The notes beneath the pieces were generated by a model. The model ran no database searches, was not told where the DNA came from, and worked only from the letters and a program-made list of their open reading frames with translations. Both the position numbers and the translations under genes were made by a program. Shown one piece after another: positions 1 to 8,744 of a stretch of 64,000 nt of DNA. The stretch lies in the NCBI GenBank assembly GCA_965223305.1, contig CBDCWT010000088.1:1-64000 (forward strand), written 5' to 3'. Every line of letters begins with the position of its first letter. The stretch's first letter is position 1. This DNA is from CBDCWT01 sp965223305 (GTDB lineage Bacteria > Planctomycetota > Planctomycetia > Pirellulales > Pirellulaceae).

Positions 1-1
1 G

Positions 2-694
2 AACCACCCCAACTTTGGTTATGCGATCACGGCCGAAGACATGGCAGCCGTGTTGGAAGAGCGTTTTTTCGAAATCTACAACGGACATCCCTCGGTGAAC
101 CAGTTGGGCGATGAAAGGCACGCTGGTTTGGAGCGGATGTGGGATATTGCCAATACGATCCGTCTCTCAGAAATGGACGCCCCTCCCCTGTTCGGGTTGG
201 CGACCGACGATTCGCACAACTACTTTGGAGAACGGGACGCCTCGCCGGGCCGAGGTTGGATCATGGTTAGAGCCACCGAGTTGACCGCGGAGCAGCTCAT
301 TGCAGCAATCGAAGGTGGCAACTTCTACGCATCCAGCGGAGTCACGTTGGCTAGCATACGGTTCGATTCCTCAGCGCAGAAGCTCGAAATCGAGATCGAT
401 GCAGACCCGCAGGTTGAGTACACGACCACGTTCATCGGTACGCTGCGCGAGTACAATCGGGAGAGCCGGCCTGTGTTGGATCCGGACGGACAAGAGATCG
501 GGGTCACGCGAGTCTATTCGGACGACGTGGGCCGCACGCTGGCCAAAGTCGAGGGATCACGGCCGAGTTATCAACTGACCGGCAAAGAGCTCTACGTCCG
601 CGCCGTGGTCACGTCGACCAAGCCGCACGCCAACCCTTCCACACCAGACCAACGCGAGCAGGCCTGGGTCCAGCCGGTGGGTTGGCAGAGATGA
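2..694 (+). CDS. PHP-domain metal-dependent hydrolase, 3' part (CehA/McbA-like)
   Basis: The reading frame is open from the first bases of the window, so the gene starts upstream and only about 230 C-terminal residues are visible. The segment GLATDDSHNY is the late metal-binding motif typical of PHP-type phosphoesterase/hydrolase domains. It is preceded by a segment naming EIYNGH, which fits the end of a PHP barrel. After residue ~90 of the visible part there is a beta-rich tail (GGNFYASSGVT onward) often seen in planctomycete and Bacteroidetes CehA/McbA-like proteins. I infer a secreted or periplasmic metallohydrolase; the substrate cannot be told. The stop is followed by about 200 bases of repeats. 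Confidence 0.7.
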   Translation, partial: NHPNFGYAITAEDMAAVLEERFFEIYNGHPSVNQLGDERHAGLERMWDIANTIRLSEMDAPPLFGLATDDSHNYFGERDASPGRGWIMVRATELTAEQLIAAIEGGNFYASSGVTLASIRFDSSAQKLEIEIDADPQVEYTTTFIGTLREYNRESRPVLDPDGQEIGVTRVYSDDVGRTLAKVEGSRPSYQLTGKELYVRAVVTSTKPHANPSTPDQREQAWVQPVGWQR

Positions 695-745
695 CAGCCC
701 GCTGCACGGGCAGTTGGCGGTTGCTGGTCGACACTAGCTAGCTAG

Positions 746-810
746 TAGGCCGGAACAAGCGGCGCAAAGAACATCATCAGCGCACGATTTTCCTGCCGCG
801 CTGTTCCGGC
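746..810. repeat. Palindromic intergenic repeat (TAGGCCGGAACAAGCGGCG family)
   Basis: The left arm TAGGCCGGAACAAGCGGCGC (746-765) and the right arm ending in GCCGCGCTGTTCCGGC (795-810) form an imperfect inverted repeat. Related copies lie at 49195-49262, about 49350-49376, 52176-52243 and about 52300-52325, all intergenic. Function unknown; the pattern is that of a REP/BIME-like family. Confidence 0.7.
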
Positions 811-826
811 ACTCTGGCTTCCGATC

Positions 827-890
827 GTAGCCGAATTCGCCAGAATTTGGACGAATCGGCAGTCCGCCAAATTCTGGCGAATTCGGCTAC
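827..890. repeat. Perfect 24-bp inverted repeat (GTAGCCGAATTCGCCAG family)
   Basis: The arms 827-850 and 867-890 are exact reverse complements, separated by 16 bases. The stop of the convergent permease gene lies 13 bases beyond, so the hairpin could act as a bidirectional terminator or mRNA stabiliser. Half or full copies with small changes lie at 2505-2561, 14264-14328, 41918-41976, 48978-48994 and 49445-49501. Confidence 0.85.
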
Positions 891-902
891 AAGAACGCGT
901 TA

Positions 903-2393
903 CTAGCGCGGCTCGCCTGGTCTTCGCGTGCTTGCCCGGTAGGCCAGAAACACCGGAACTCCGACCGCAATCAAGATCAAACTGACGCGCGACTCCAGAG
1001 GGTTGGTCGCATACACCTGGGTTAGGAACCAGGCGTAGACGGCCAGGAATAGCAGCGGAGTAACCGGATATCCCAAAGTGCGGTAGGGTCTCGCCATTGC
1101 CGGCTGGCGGATTCTGAGCACAACGACCGCCACCACCCCCAGAACATAGAAGATGCTGGCCGAGAAGATCACAAAGTTCGTCAACAGCGAGAAGATCGAA
1201 TCGTCTTTGAGGCTGGCCACGATCCTGCTTACCAACTCGGAGTCGAAGCGCCCGGGGTCCACGTCGCTTACAAGCGACTTTGCCACAGCGACTACCAGGA
1301 TCAAGGCAATCGACATGGCCGCCATGACGACGATCGCCGGCGCCGGCGTACGGTAGTTGGCATGCACGTCACCGAGCGTGCGAAAGAAGACGCGGTCGCG
1401 TCCCATCGCGAAACTGATCCGTGGAGCCTGCAAGAGGTTGGTGTTGATCGCGCCGAACGTACTGCACATGATCACCGCCGACATCGCAGCCAGACCTTGG
1501 TTGCCAAGCAGTTTGCTCAGCATCTGCTCTGCGCCGTGATCTCCCGCTTGCTGTAGCTCCTTCATCGACAAAACACCGTGATAGGCAATGTTCGCCGAGA
1601 CGTAAAGCGCGATCAGGATTCCAATGCCGATCAGTAGAGCTAAGGGAATATTGCGTTGGGGGTTGTGTACTTCCTCGGCAAGCGGCGTGATGCCGTGCCA
1701 GCCGTTGTAAGCCCACATGACTGCCAGCAGCACAGCCCCAACCTGGCCGGCGATCGAAGCGTGGCGAGGTTCGACGGTTGTCCCGTAGTTTGCCGGGTCG
1801 ATGCTGTCCGGAACGAACGGCAGCATGACGAACGGCAGCAAAGCGACGCCAGCCAGAAACCCCGCTTTGATCACCGTGATCAACCACTGCATTCGCCCCC
1901 CCCACAACACTCCCAGGATGTTCACGAAGGCCAGAGTGCTGATCAGCCCCGCCGCGATCAGCACCTCAGCGGTGGGTGATGGGGTCCAGCCGATGGCCAG
2001 CGAAAACGAGCCGATAAAGGCGACCGACAGAGCGCCGATCGACGCCGGCTTTCCAAAAATGACTTCGGTCCAACCGAACAAGAAGCCCACGAGCTTCCCA
2101 TAGGCTTCGCGCAGATAGACGTACAGACCTCCTGCTTCGGGGAGCATTGTGGCCAGTTCAGCAAAGCAGAGTCCCCCCAACAAACAGAGGATGCCGCCAA
2201 ACACCCATACAGAGATGATCAGGCCGAAGTCGCCGCTGGCCGCGGCGATGTTACCTGGCTTCAAGAAAATACCTGACCCAATCACATTCCCAACGACGAC
2301 TGCAATCGCAATCTGGAGCCCGAGGTCTCGGCGTAGTTGGAAGGGTTCTTTGGGCCTAGCTGAAGAACTCGAGGGATTACTGCTCACGGCCAA
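903..2393 (-). CDS. APC-family amino acid permease
   Basis: A 496-residue polytopic membrane protein with about 12 hydrophobic segments. The first helix carries GNVIGSGIFLKPG, the characteristic substrate-binding signature of amino acid-polyamine-organocation (APC) transporters. Length fits LAT/SteT-type exchangers. It would sit in the inner membrane and move amino acids; specificity cannot be read from sequence. The start is a TTG preceded at five bases by AGGAG (minus strand), so the rare start is plausible; a GTG two codons later is an alternative. The gene is monocistronic, flanked by repeat-rich DNA on both sides. Confidence 0.85.
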   Translation of the reverse strand: MAVSSNPSSSSARPKEPFQLRRDLGLQIAIAVVVGNVIGSGIFLKPGNIAAASGDFGLIISVWVFGGILCLLGGLCFAELATMLPEAGGLYVYLREAYGKLVGFLFGWTEVIFGKPASIGALSVAFIGSFSLAIGWTPSPTAEVLIAAGLISTLAFVNILGVLWGGRMQWLITVIKAGFLAGVALLPFVMLPFVPDSIDPANYGTTVEPRHASIAGQVGAVLLAVMWAYNGWHGITPLAEEVHNPQRNIPLALLIGIGILIALYVSANIAYHGVLSMKELQQAGDHGAEQMLSKLLGNQGLAAMSAVIMCSTFGAINTNLLQAPRISFAMGRDRVFFRTLGDVHANYRTPAPAIVVMAAMSIALILVVAVAKSLVSDVDPGRFDSELVSRIVASLKDDSIFSLLTNFVIFSASIFYVLGVVAVVVLRIRQPAMARPYRTLGYPVTPLLFLAVYAWFLTQVYATNPLESRVSLILIAVGVPVFLAYRASTRRPGEPR

Positions 2394-2500
2394 GGACTCT
2401 CCTGATGCGGACGCCGCCCACCATGAACGAGATTTTGGCTGCCGTCAAGCAGAGACTGGCTCGCGACGCGGGCGGGGGCAGTTGCGGGAGGGCGAGGCAG

Positions 2501-2782
2501 TCCGCCAAACTCTGGCGAGTTCGGCTACGCTCCAAATCAGCCGCTGGGCGTTAGCCCACGGTTTCCACCGTAACGGTAGCAGGCACACTCCGTGTGCCGT
2601 CCGCCGGAAGCAGAATAAACACGAAACCGAGACGCGGGCAAACGGCTCGGCGGGAGCCTCGCCCTCCCGAGCGTTTGACACGACGGTTCCCCACCGAAAC
2701 CGACGCGTAGCGTCGGCGAGGGCTCCCCCCTCTCCGGCCCTGCGGGCCGACTCTCCCGAGGGGAGAGTGAAGAAAGACGCCC
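2501..2782. repeat. Composite intergenic repeat block
   Basis: A mosaic of repeat units seen elsewhere in the window. 2505-2561 carries the CTGGCGAGTTCGGCTAC unit followed by a GGGCGTTAGCCC hairpin. About 2642-2671 carries CTCGGCGGGAGCCTCGCC (also at 52107-52134 and 52358-52385). 2701-2776 carries GACGCGTAGCGTC and then the CTCTCCGGCCCTGCGGGCC / CTCCCGAGGGGAG hairpins. Open frames crossing this block on either strand are repeat-derived and are not called as genes. Confidence 0.8.
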
Positions 2783-4210
2783 TCACGGCTGCAGCACCGT
2801 CTGAACCACCTTTCCTGCCACATCGGTCAGCCGGTGGTGCCTGCCCTGAGCCCGGTACACAAGGCGTTCGTGATCGATCCCCAGACAGTGCAGGATCGTC
2901 GCGTGCAGATCGTGAATGTTTACGGGATCCTGGACGACGTTATAGCCGAATTCGTCGGTCCGGCCGTGCACGATCCCGCCTCTTATGCCCCCGCCAGCCA
3001 GCCAAACCGAAAAACAACGGGGATGGTGATCGCGACCGTAGTCTCGAGCGTCCAGCTGTCCTTGGCAGTAGACCGTACGCCCGAACTCGCCAGCCCAGAT
3101 GATCAGCGTTTCGTCGAGCAGGCCTCGTTGTTCGAGATCGGCTACGAGGGCGGCCGAGGCCTGATCTGTTTCCTGACACTTGCCGCGAATACGGCTTTCG
3201 AGGTGAAGGTGATGGTCCCAACCTCGGTGATAGAGCTGCACAAAGCGGACACCGCGTTCGACAAGTCGACGAGCAAGCAAGCAGTTTGCCGCATACGTGC
3301 CAGGCCGTTTGGCGTCCGCTCCGTAGAGCGTCCATGTGTGTTCTGGCTCGTCCCGCAGATCGACCAAGTCCGGAACGGAGGTCTGCATGCGAAATGCCAG
3401 TTCGAACTGTGCTATCCGCGAGTCGATCTCGGGGTCACCGGTCAGGCGCGCTTGCAACTCGTTGAGTTCTCGCAGCGAATCCAACATCCTTCGGCGAACC
3501 TTGCCATTCACTCCTGCTGGATTGGACAGATACAACACCGGATCGCCCTGTCCACGCAGCTTGACGCCCTGATGGTGCGAGGGAAGGAAACCGGCACTCC
3601 AAAGCCGGCCGGACAGCGGCTGGTCACCCGGCGCTCCGCCTGAGATCATCACGAGATACGCGGGCAGGTCTTCGCACTCACTGCCCAACCCATAGCTGGC
3701 CCACGCCCCCACCGACGGTCGACCCGGCAGCTGGCTGCCCGTCTGGATCAACGTGATCGCCGGGTCATGATTGATGGCATCGGTGACCATGCTACGGATC
3801 AAACAGATCTCATCCACCACCCCTGCTGTGAACGGAAGTAGTTCGCTCAGCTCCGTTCCGCACTGACCACACGGTGCGAAGTGAAACGGTGAGCCCGTCA
3901 GCGGTTTGGCCGCCTGATTCGCCGTCATCGTCGTTAGCCGCTGGCCGCCGCGCAACGAGTCGGGAAGCTCCTCGCCATGCCGGGCCCGCACCACTGGCTT
4001 GGGATCGAACAAGTCGATTTGTGAGGGTGCCCCCGACTGGTGAAGGAAGATGACACGCTTTGCGCGAGGCGCAAAGTGAGGTTGCTCCGCGCCCGCCAGC
4101 AGCTTCTTGGGTAACAGCGTCGCCAGCGCAGCCATGCCGATGTGCGAACTCGTTCCTGTCAGAAACAACCGCCGGGTCAGATCGCGTTGAAAACCGCTAT
4201 CAGAATGCAT
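2783..4210 (-). CDS. DUF1501 family protein (sulfatase-like fold)
   Basis: A 475-residue protein starting with a Tat-like leader (RDLTRRLFLTGTSSHIGMAALATL). It then shows FLHQSGAPSQIDLFDPKP, WAGEFGRTVY and DHHPRCFSVWLAGGGIRGG, hallmarks of DUF1501 proteins, an alkaline-phosphatase/sulfatase-like superfamily expanded in planctomycetes. It lies 15 bases downstream of the DUF1549/DUF1553 gene, the standard planctomycete pair, so the two are probably co-transcribed and act together outside the cytoplasm. The actual reaction is not known; a role in degradation of complex polysaccharides is often proposed from genomic context. The ATG at 4210 is clear. Confidence 0.9.
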   Translation of the reverse strand: MHSDSGFQRDLTRRLFLTGTSSHIGMAALATLLPKKLLAGAEQPHFAPRAKRVIFLHQSGAPSQIDLFDPKPVVRARHGEELPDSLRGGQRLTTMTANQAAKPLTGSPFHFAPCGQCGTELSELLPFTAGVVDEICLIRSMVTDAINHDPAITLIQTGSQLPGRPSVGAWASYGLGSECEDLPAYLVMISGGAPGDQPLSGRLWSAGFLPSHHQGVKLRGQGDPVLYLSNPAGVNGKVRRRMLDSLRELNELQARLTGDPEIDSRIAQFELAFRMQTSVPDLVDLRDEPEHTWTLYGADAKRPGTYAANCLLARRLVERGVRFVQLYHRGWDHHLHLESRIRGKCQETDQASAALVADLEQRGLLDETLIIWAGEFGRTVYCQGQLDARDYGRDHHPRCFSVWLAGGGIRGGIVHGRTDEFGYNVVQDPVNIHDLHATILHCLGIDHERLVYRAQGRHHRLTDVAGKVVQTVLQP

Positions 4211-4225
4211 TTCTTTTGAGTGGAC

Positions 4226-7105
4226 CTACGGTCTTGTCAGGAACTCATCCATTTGAAACAACACGCTGGCAGTCGTTGTCCAGGCTGCCCACTCAGCTTC
4301 CTTCGAAGGAGTCGATGGAGATGAACTGCCAAGCTGTAGCAATTGGTCGGCAGCAGCCGGGTCGCGTTCAAAACTCGCTCGCAGGTCGCTCCACAACTGT
4401 TCCAGAATCGATGCCTGCTGCGCAGTCGGAGACCGGCCGCTGATCGATCGGTAGGCGTAGGTGATTCGATCCTGTACGCTCCCCGGATGCTGGACGATCT
4501 TCTCTGCGAAGATCTTGGCTGCCTCGAAAAAGGTGGGGTCATTCATTAAAACGAGCGACTGCAGCGGCGTGTTCGTGGCACCTCGGGTGGCGACACACAC
4601 TTCCCGACTCGGTGCATCGAAGGCCTCCATGTTGGGAGGTGGTACGCTCCGTTTCCAAAACGTATAGAGGCTTCGACGATAGAGGTCGGCGCCGCGGCTG
4701 GGAACGTAGACTTGGGCAGTGAACTCATCGGGATCGTAAGAGAGCTCCCGCCAGAGGCCTGGCGGCTGGCTGGGAAAAACCGCCGGACCGTGCATCTGTT
4801 CTACCAACAAACCGCTGATCGCTAAGGCCGAATCCCGGATGAGTTCGGCCGGCAAGCGAGGCCGCGGCATGTGGGCCAGCCACTCATTGTCTGGATCGCG
4901 CAGCGTCACCTGTGCGGTGCGACGGCTCGACTGCCGGTAGGTGGCAGACGTCACCATCAGGTAGTGTAGTCGCTTGATATCCCATCCCGAATCAACGAGT
5001 TCGGCAGCCAACCAGTCGAGTAGTTCAGGATGGGTTGGGTGGGCGCCCTGTGCACCAAAATCATCGGCGGTCGCCACCAGTCCCCGACCGAAGTGATGTT
5101 GCCAAATCCGATTCACGACGACCCGTGGCACCAACGGATGGCGGGGATCTGTGAGCCAACGCGCCAGGCCAAGCCGGTTGCGCGGCCAATTGTCCGAAAA
5201 TGGAGGCAGAAATCTAGGCGTTCCCGCCGAGACGGCAGCCAAAGGTCGGTCGTACCGGCCTCCCTCCAAAACAAACGTCGGACGCGGTTGCGGCAGTTCG
5301 CGCATGACCATTACCGAGGAGAGCGATGCCTGCAGTTCCTTCAGATCGCGCTGGGCCGCCTGGTGGAGCTCGTACAAATCGGCGTATTCCGGCACCAAGT
5401 TCATGAAGTAATAACGTCTTAGCTGGCCTTGTTGGGTTGGTGTCCGTTTTTCCGGCTGTATCGCCAACGCTTGCCGGACCGGGTCGATCCCGTAGAGCCG
5501 CGCGACTTCGGCCTCGCGGAGCGGCCGATCGAACAACTGCACCTCATCCAGCAGTCCGCGAAACGGCTGTCTTGGTCCGGCCAACGTCAGGGAAGCCGCC
5601 GTACGCACCGGCTGATCCAACTCGTCTGCCAGAACCTCCAGCCGTGCGACGCGCCCGTCAAGGTAGAGCTGCACACCGGCCGCTCGTCCAGTGACATCCA
5701 TCGTGACGGCGAGGTGCTGCCAGCGACGGAGGGCAAGTTGGCGCGACGAAGCAACCCGCAACTCTCTTCCAAGCGGTTGATTGAAAGCGCGGAGTTCCAC
5801 CGTTCCTGCGCGGACGATGAGTTCAAAGCCCCGCGCGTGCGGGCCCGACCGTGATTTGGAGAAGATGGTCATCACGTCTTGTGTCGTGGGAAAGACCCAG
5901 GCCGAGAGCGTCAGTTCGCCGGCGTCAGAGAGCGCGTCGGGCAACTCGAGATAGGTCTTGCCGTTCAGGAGTAGTGCATCGTCAAACCGACCGCGGGTCC
6001 ACCTGGGACGGCCATGGAAGACAAGGCCAGCCTGATTGGCGGTGGGGTCCGCCGGCCGGTCGAGTGCGAGCCGAACTGCGGCCGGCGGCATTGGCTGAGC
6101 AACATCGAGATTCGCAGCCTCGCTGCTCCAACGGCTGAAGGCGGCCGACTCACGAGATTCAATTCGCCGCATCGCGGCAGCCAGCGCCAATCGCTGTCGG
6201 TTCAACGCCTCGAGCTGTTCGGCCTGCCGCGGCGCAGGGGCCAACAGAATCGGCTCGGCGTTTCCACGATCACCGTCAACTCCCCGCTCGGCAATGTTGT
6301 TGAAGAAGGCGAATAGCCGAAAGAAGTCTTCCTGGCTGAGCGGATCGTAGCGATGATCGTGGCAGCGGCAACACCCCATGGTTAGACCGAGCCAGACTGT
6401 CGACGTCGTGACGACTCGGTCGGCAACATATTCGGTCCGATACTCATCCTCAATCGCGCCGTCCTCGAAGTTAATCATGTGGTTCCGGTGAAAGCCGGTC
6501 GCGATCTTGTTCTTGCTCGTGGCCCCAGGTAGCAAGTCGCCCGCCAGTTGCTCGAGTGTGAATCGATCGAACGGCATGTTCTCGTTCAAAGCCCTCACGA
6601 CCCAATCGCGCCAACTCCACATGTCGCGATGAGCGTCCATGTGGTAGCCGTGGGTGTCGGCATAGCGGGCCAAGTCCAACCAAGGGATCGCCATCCGCTC
6701 GCCGTAACGGGGAGAATCCAGCAACCGCCGCACAAGTCGCTCGTAGGCGTCAGGACGCGTATCTGCGGCGAAAGCGGCTAGCTCGTCCGAACGCGGCGGA
6801 AGACCTGTCAAATCGAGCGACGCCCGTCGGATAAGTGCCGCGCGGTCGGCCTCCGCGCCAGGTGCGAAGCCCCTTCTCTGTTGTTGCGCAAGGATGAAGT
6901 GATCGATTGGGTTGCGAGGCCAGTCTGCCTGCGCAGACGCGACCGCCGGCAAACGGGGGCGGCGAACCGGCTGAAACGACCAATGCTCGCTGTCTGCCAC
7001 GGCCGTCGCAGTCAACAGAAATAGACCAGTTACCGTCGACCAGCTCGAGTTCAGCCGGTATAGCATGGGCAAAGGCCCTACCTTCCCGAGGCGGCTGGAA
7101 AACAT
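4226..7105 (-). CDS. DUF1549/DUF1553 protein with internal LamG-like domain
   Basis: A 959-residue secreted protein. After a hydrophobic leader come the DUF1549 landmarks NPIDHFILA, LIRRASLDLTGLPP, YADTHGYHMD and the CCRCHDHRYDP cysteine motif. A concanavalin/LamG-like beta sandwich follows at roughly residues 340-550 (TLSAWVF, WQHLAVTMD, LLDEVQLFDRPL). DUF1553 occupies the C-terminal third (PRVVVNRIWQHHFGRGLV, TNTPLQSLVLMNDPTF). No N-terminal PSD1 cytochrome-c-like CXXCH segment is seen. An alternative ATG at 7066 gives a cleaner signal peptide (MLYRLNSSWSTV). First gene of a two-gene operon with the DUF1501 protein. Family abundance in planctomycetes is well known; the biochemical function is not. 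Confidence 0.9.
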   Translation of the reverse strand: MFSSRLGKVGPLPMLYRLNSSWSTVTGLFLLTATAVADSEHWSFQPVRRPRLPAVASAQADWPRNPIDHFILAQQQRRGFAPGAEADRAALIRRASLDLTGLPPRSDELAAFAADTRPDAYERLVRRLLDSPRYGERMAIPWLDLARYADTHGYHMDAHRDMWSWRDWVVRALNENMPFDRFTLEQLAGDLLPGATSKNKIATGFHRNHMINFEDGAIEDEYRTEYVADRVVTTSTVWLGLTMGCCRCHDHRYDPLSQEDFFRLFAFFNNIAERGVDGDRGNAEPILLAPAPRQAEQLEALNRQRLALAAAMRRIESRESAAFSRWSSEAANLDVAQPMPPAAVRLALDRPADPTANQAGLVFHGRPRWTRGRFDDALLLNGKTYLELPDALSDAGELTLSAWVFPTTQDVMTIFSKSRSGPHARGFELIVRAGTVELRAFNQPLGRELRVASSRQLALRRWQHLAVTMDVTGRAAGVQLYLDGRVARLEVLADELDQPVRTAASLTLAGPRQPFRGLLDEVQLFDRPLREAEVARLYGIDPVRQALAIQPEKRTPTQQGQLRRYYFMNLVPEYADLYELHQAAQRDLKELQASLSSVMVMRELPQPRPTFVLEGGRYDRPLAAVSAGTPRFLPPFSDNWPRNRLGLARWLTDPRHPLVPRVVVNRIWQHHFGRGLVATADDFGAQGAHPTHPELLDWLAAELVDSGWDIKRLHYLMVTSATYRQSSRRTAQVTLRDPDNEWLAHMPRPRLPAELIRDSALAISGLLVEQMHGPAVFPSQPPGLWRELSYDPDEFTAQVYVPSRGADLYRRSLYTFWKRSVPPPNMEAFDAPSREVCVATRGATNTPLQSLVLMNDPTFFEAAKIFAEKIVQHPGSVQDRITYAYRSISGRSPTAQQASILEQLWSDLRASFERDPAAADQLLQLGSSSPSTPSKEAEWAAWTTTASVLFQMDEFLTRP

Positions 7106-7160
7106 CCGCAGGTTCCGACGAAACCAGCGGCTGCATGAAAGAGGGACCGCGAGCCCCTAT

Positions 7161-7192
7161 TCTAGATCTAGAGAATGGAGCTACGCTCCATT
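7161..7192. repeat. Palindrome and short hairpin between rrf2 and the DUF1553 gene
   Basis: TCTAGATCTAGA (7161-7172) is a perfect palindrome. It is followed by AATGGAG-CTACG-CTCCATT, a 7-bp stem. Lying downstream of the Rrf2 gene on the minus strand, the hairpin might help terminate transcription, but no good T-run follows. Confidence 0.4.
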
Positions 7193-7253
7193 AATTATGG
7201 CATTGAGGCAGAATCGGGCCAGTAAGAAATGACCGGCAGAATCGATACGGTCG

Positions 7254-7682
7254 CTAAATATAATACATGTTCTCGGAGTATCCTCGAGCTCGCTCGAGCA
7301 AGTCGGCCATGCTGGTCGAGTCGAGCATGCGCTGCTGCACGACACCTATTTCCGACCACACGTTCCGGAGCGCCCGAGAAGCCGGCCGGTCCCGGCCGGC
7401 ATTGTTCGTAGGTGGCGAAGCGGCACCTTCCGTGACAGCCATGACTTCCGCCAGCGAAATTGCCTCCGGAGGCTTCGCCAGCTGATAACCGCCACCGGCT
7501 CCTCGCGTGCTGCTGACTAGGCCGGCTGATTTCAGTCGCAGCAGAATCTGGACCAAGAACTGGGCAGGAATCCCGTTGGCCTCAGCAATGTCACGCACCC
7601 GCACCGGCCTGCCAGTGCCGTAATCAGCCGCTAGTTCCAACACTGCGACGCATGCGTACTCGGTCTTAGCAGAGACGTTCAC
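7254..7682 (-). CDS. Rrf2 family transcriptional regulator
   Basis: A 142-residue protein with the Rrf2 winged-helix N-terminus: KTEYACVAVLELA, VRDIAEANGIPAQFLVQIL, and the wing RGAGGGYQLAKPPEAISLAEV. The three-cysteine Fe-S ligand cluster of IscR/NsrR is absent, so it is closer in type to CymR-like regulators that do not bind a cluster. It begins 9 bases after the stop of cysH on the same strand (GTG start), so the two form an operon. I infer that it regulates cysteine or sulfate assimilation, including its own operon. Confidence 0.85.
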   Translation of the reverse strand: MNVSAKTEYACVAVLELAADYGTGRPVRVRDIAEANGIPAQFLVQILLRLKSAGLVSSTRGAGGGYQLAKPPEAISLAEVMAVTEGAASPPTNNAGRDRPASRALRNVWSEIGVVQQRMLDSTSMADLLERARGYSENMYYI

Positions 7683-7691
7683 GGCTCGAGT

Positions 7692-8486
7692 TCAACGGTC
7701 GTCTACCGAGTGTAGACCACATTCGGTCTTGGCCGATCCGCTCCAGCGACCTGCACGTTCATCTTCTCCAAACAACACCGCTCGGGTACACGGCCAGCAA
7801 CCGATACTCAGGTAACCCTCATCGTGCAGTGGGTTGTAGGGGATGTCGTGATCGGCGATGACTTTCCAAATCTCCTGTTTCGTGGAGTTGGCGAGCGGGC
7901 TGATCTTGACCAATTGGAACTTGCTGTCCCAGCCCACGATCGGCGCTTTGGCGCGGTCCGGACTCTGATCGCGCCGGATCGCACTCGCCCAAGCCTGCAT
8001 GCCGGCAACCGCCTGATGAAGCACCGCCAGCTTGCGATCGGCACAGCATCGCCCCGGGTCTGATTGATAGACCGGCCCTCCGTGCATCTTCTCGTATTCC
8101 TCGACGGTTTGGGCGGGCTTCTTCAGTTCGACCTCGATCCCATACCGTTCCTTTACCCGCTCTCGCAGCTCGAGCGTCTCCGGGAACTGGTAACCCGTGT
8201 CCAGATTGAAAATTGGTGTCGCAGGGGCCAGGTCGGCTAGTATGTGGATCAAGACCATCCCTTCGGGTCCGAAAGCGGTGGCCATCGTGAAATGCGGCGC
8301 GAACCGGTCAACCGCCCACTGGAGTATCTCGCGCGGGGAAGCGACCTCGAGCCGAACACTAGTTTCCTCAAGCTCGGCCAGCAACTCTGGAGTTGGTTCC
8401 GGCAAAGTCTCGGTTACCGCCGTGTGAATCACCTTAAGGCGCGGCACTCCCACTCCCGGTGGACCACTCGCCGCAGGCTGGCACAT
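7692..8486 (-). CDS. cysH: Assimilatory APS/PAPS reductase
   Basis: This enzyme reduces activated sulfate (APS or PAPS) to sulfite in cysteine synthesis, in the cytoplasm. The paired-cysteine motifs GRCCADRK and IGCWPCTRA, with the C-terminal KTECGLH, indicate the [4Fe-4S] form, which usually prefers APS. TAFGPEGMVLIHIL and NLDTGYQFPETLE are the nucleotide-binding P-loop-like and sulfonucleotide reductase motifs. I chose the ATG at 8486 over an upstream TTG (8492) because GAGGAG lies nine bases before the ATG but only three before the TTG. It is transcribed from a clear promoter at 8618-8646 and is followed closely by the Rrf2 regulator. Confidence 0.93.
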   Translation of the reverse strand: MCQPAASGPPGVGVPRLKVIHTAVTETLPEPTPELLAELEETSVRLEVASPREILQWAVDRFAPHFTMATAFGPEGMVLIHILADLAPATPIFNLDTGYQFPETLELRERVKERYGIEVELKKPAQTVEEYEKMHGGPVYQSDPGRCCADRKLAVLHQAVAGMQAWASAIRRDQSPDRAKAPIVGWDSKFQLVKISPLANSTKQEIWKVIADHDIPYNPLHDEGYLSIGCWPCTRAVLFGEDERAGRWSGSAKTECGLHSVDDR

Positions 8487-8617
8487 GATCAAACGCTCCT
8501 CAGAGGTTAAGGCATCGGGCTGAATCGCAACCCGAAGCCTAAGCGAGGGAATGACACGCCAACGGAGGGCTCACCACACCGATGCCCCAAGTTGGGAAGT
8601 TCAGCCCTGACGCTTGA

Positions 8618-8646
8618 AAGATACTAATGTTCATCATCAAAGTCAA
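8618..8646 (-). promoter_or_regulatory. Sigma70-type promoter of cysH-rrf2
   Basis: On the minus strand TTGACT (8641-8646) and TATCTT (8618-8623) are separated by exactly 17 bases. Transcription would start near 8611, leaving a leader of about 125 bases. The leader contains an inverted pair GGCATCGG/CCGATGCC and a copy of the CCTCGCTTAGGCTTCGGGTT repeat. No known riboswitch was recognised. Confidence 0.65.
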
Positions 8647-8744
8647 CTATCGCAACCGCCCCTGGAAACTTGATCGGTTCGGCAGCTCCCGATTCTGCAG
8701 TTTGTAGGGTCTGGGCCTCACCTCTGAGGTTTGTCACTCAAGGG

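Noticed and set aside
2149..3102. Long plus-strand open frame of 317 codons
   Set aside because: It overlaps the starts and ends of two well-supported minus-strand genes and crosses the repeat block; composition is that of a shadow frame.
8493..8617. Possible SAM- or cysteine-related riboswitch in the cysH leader
   Set aside because: Apart from an 8-bp inverted pair and a known repeat, no conserved riboswitch core was recognised.
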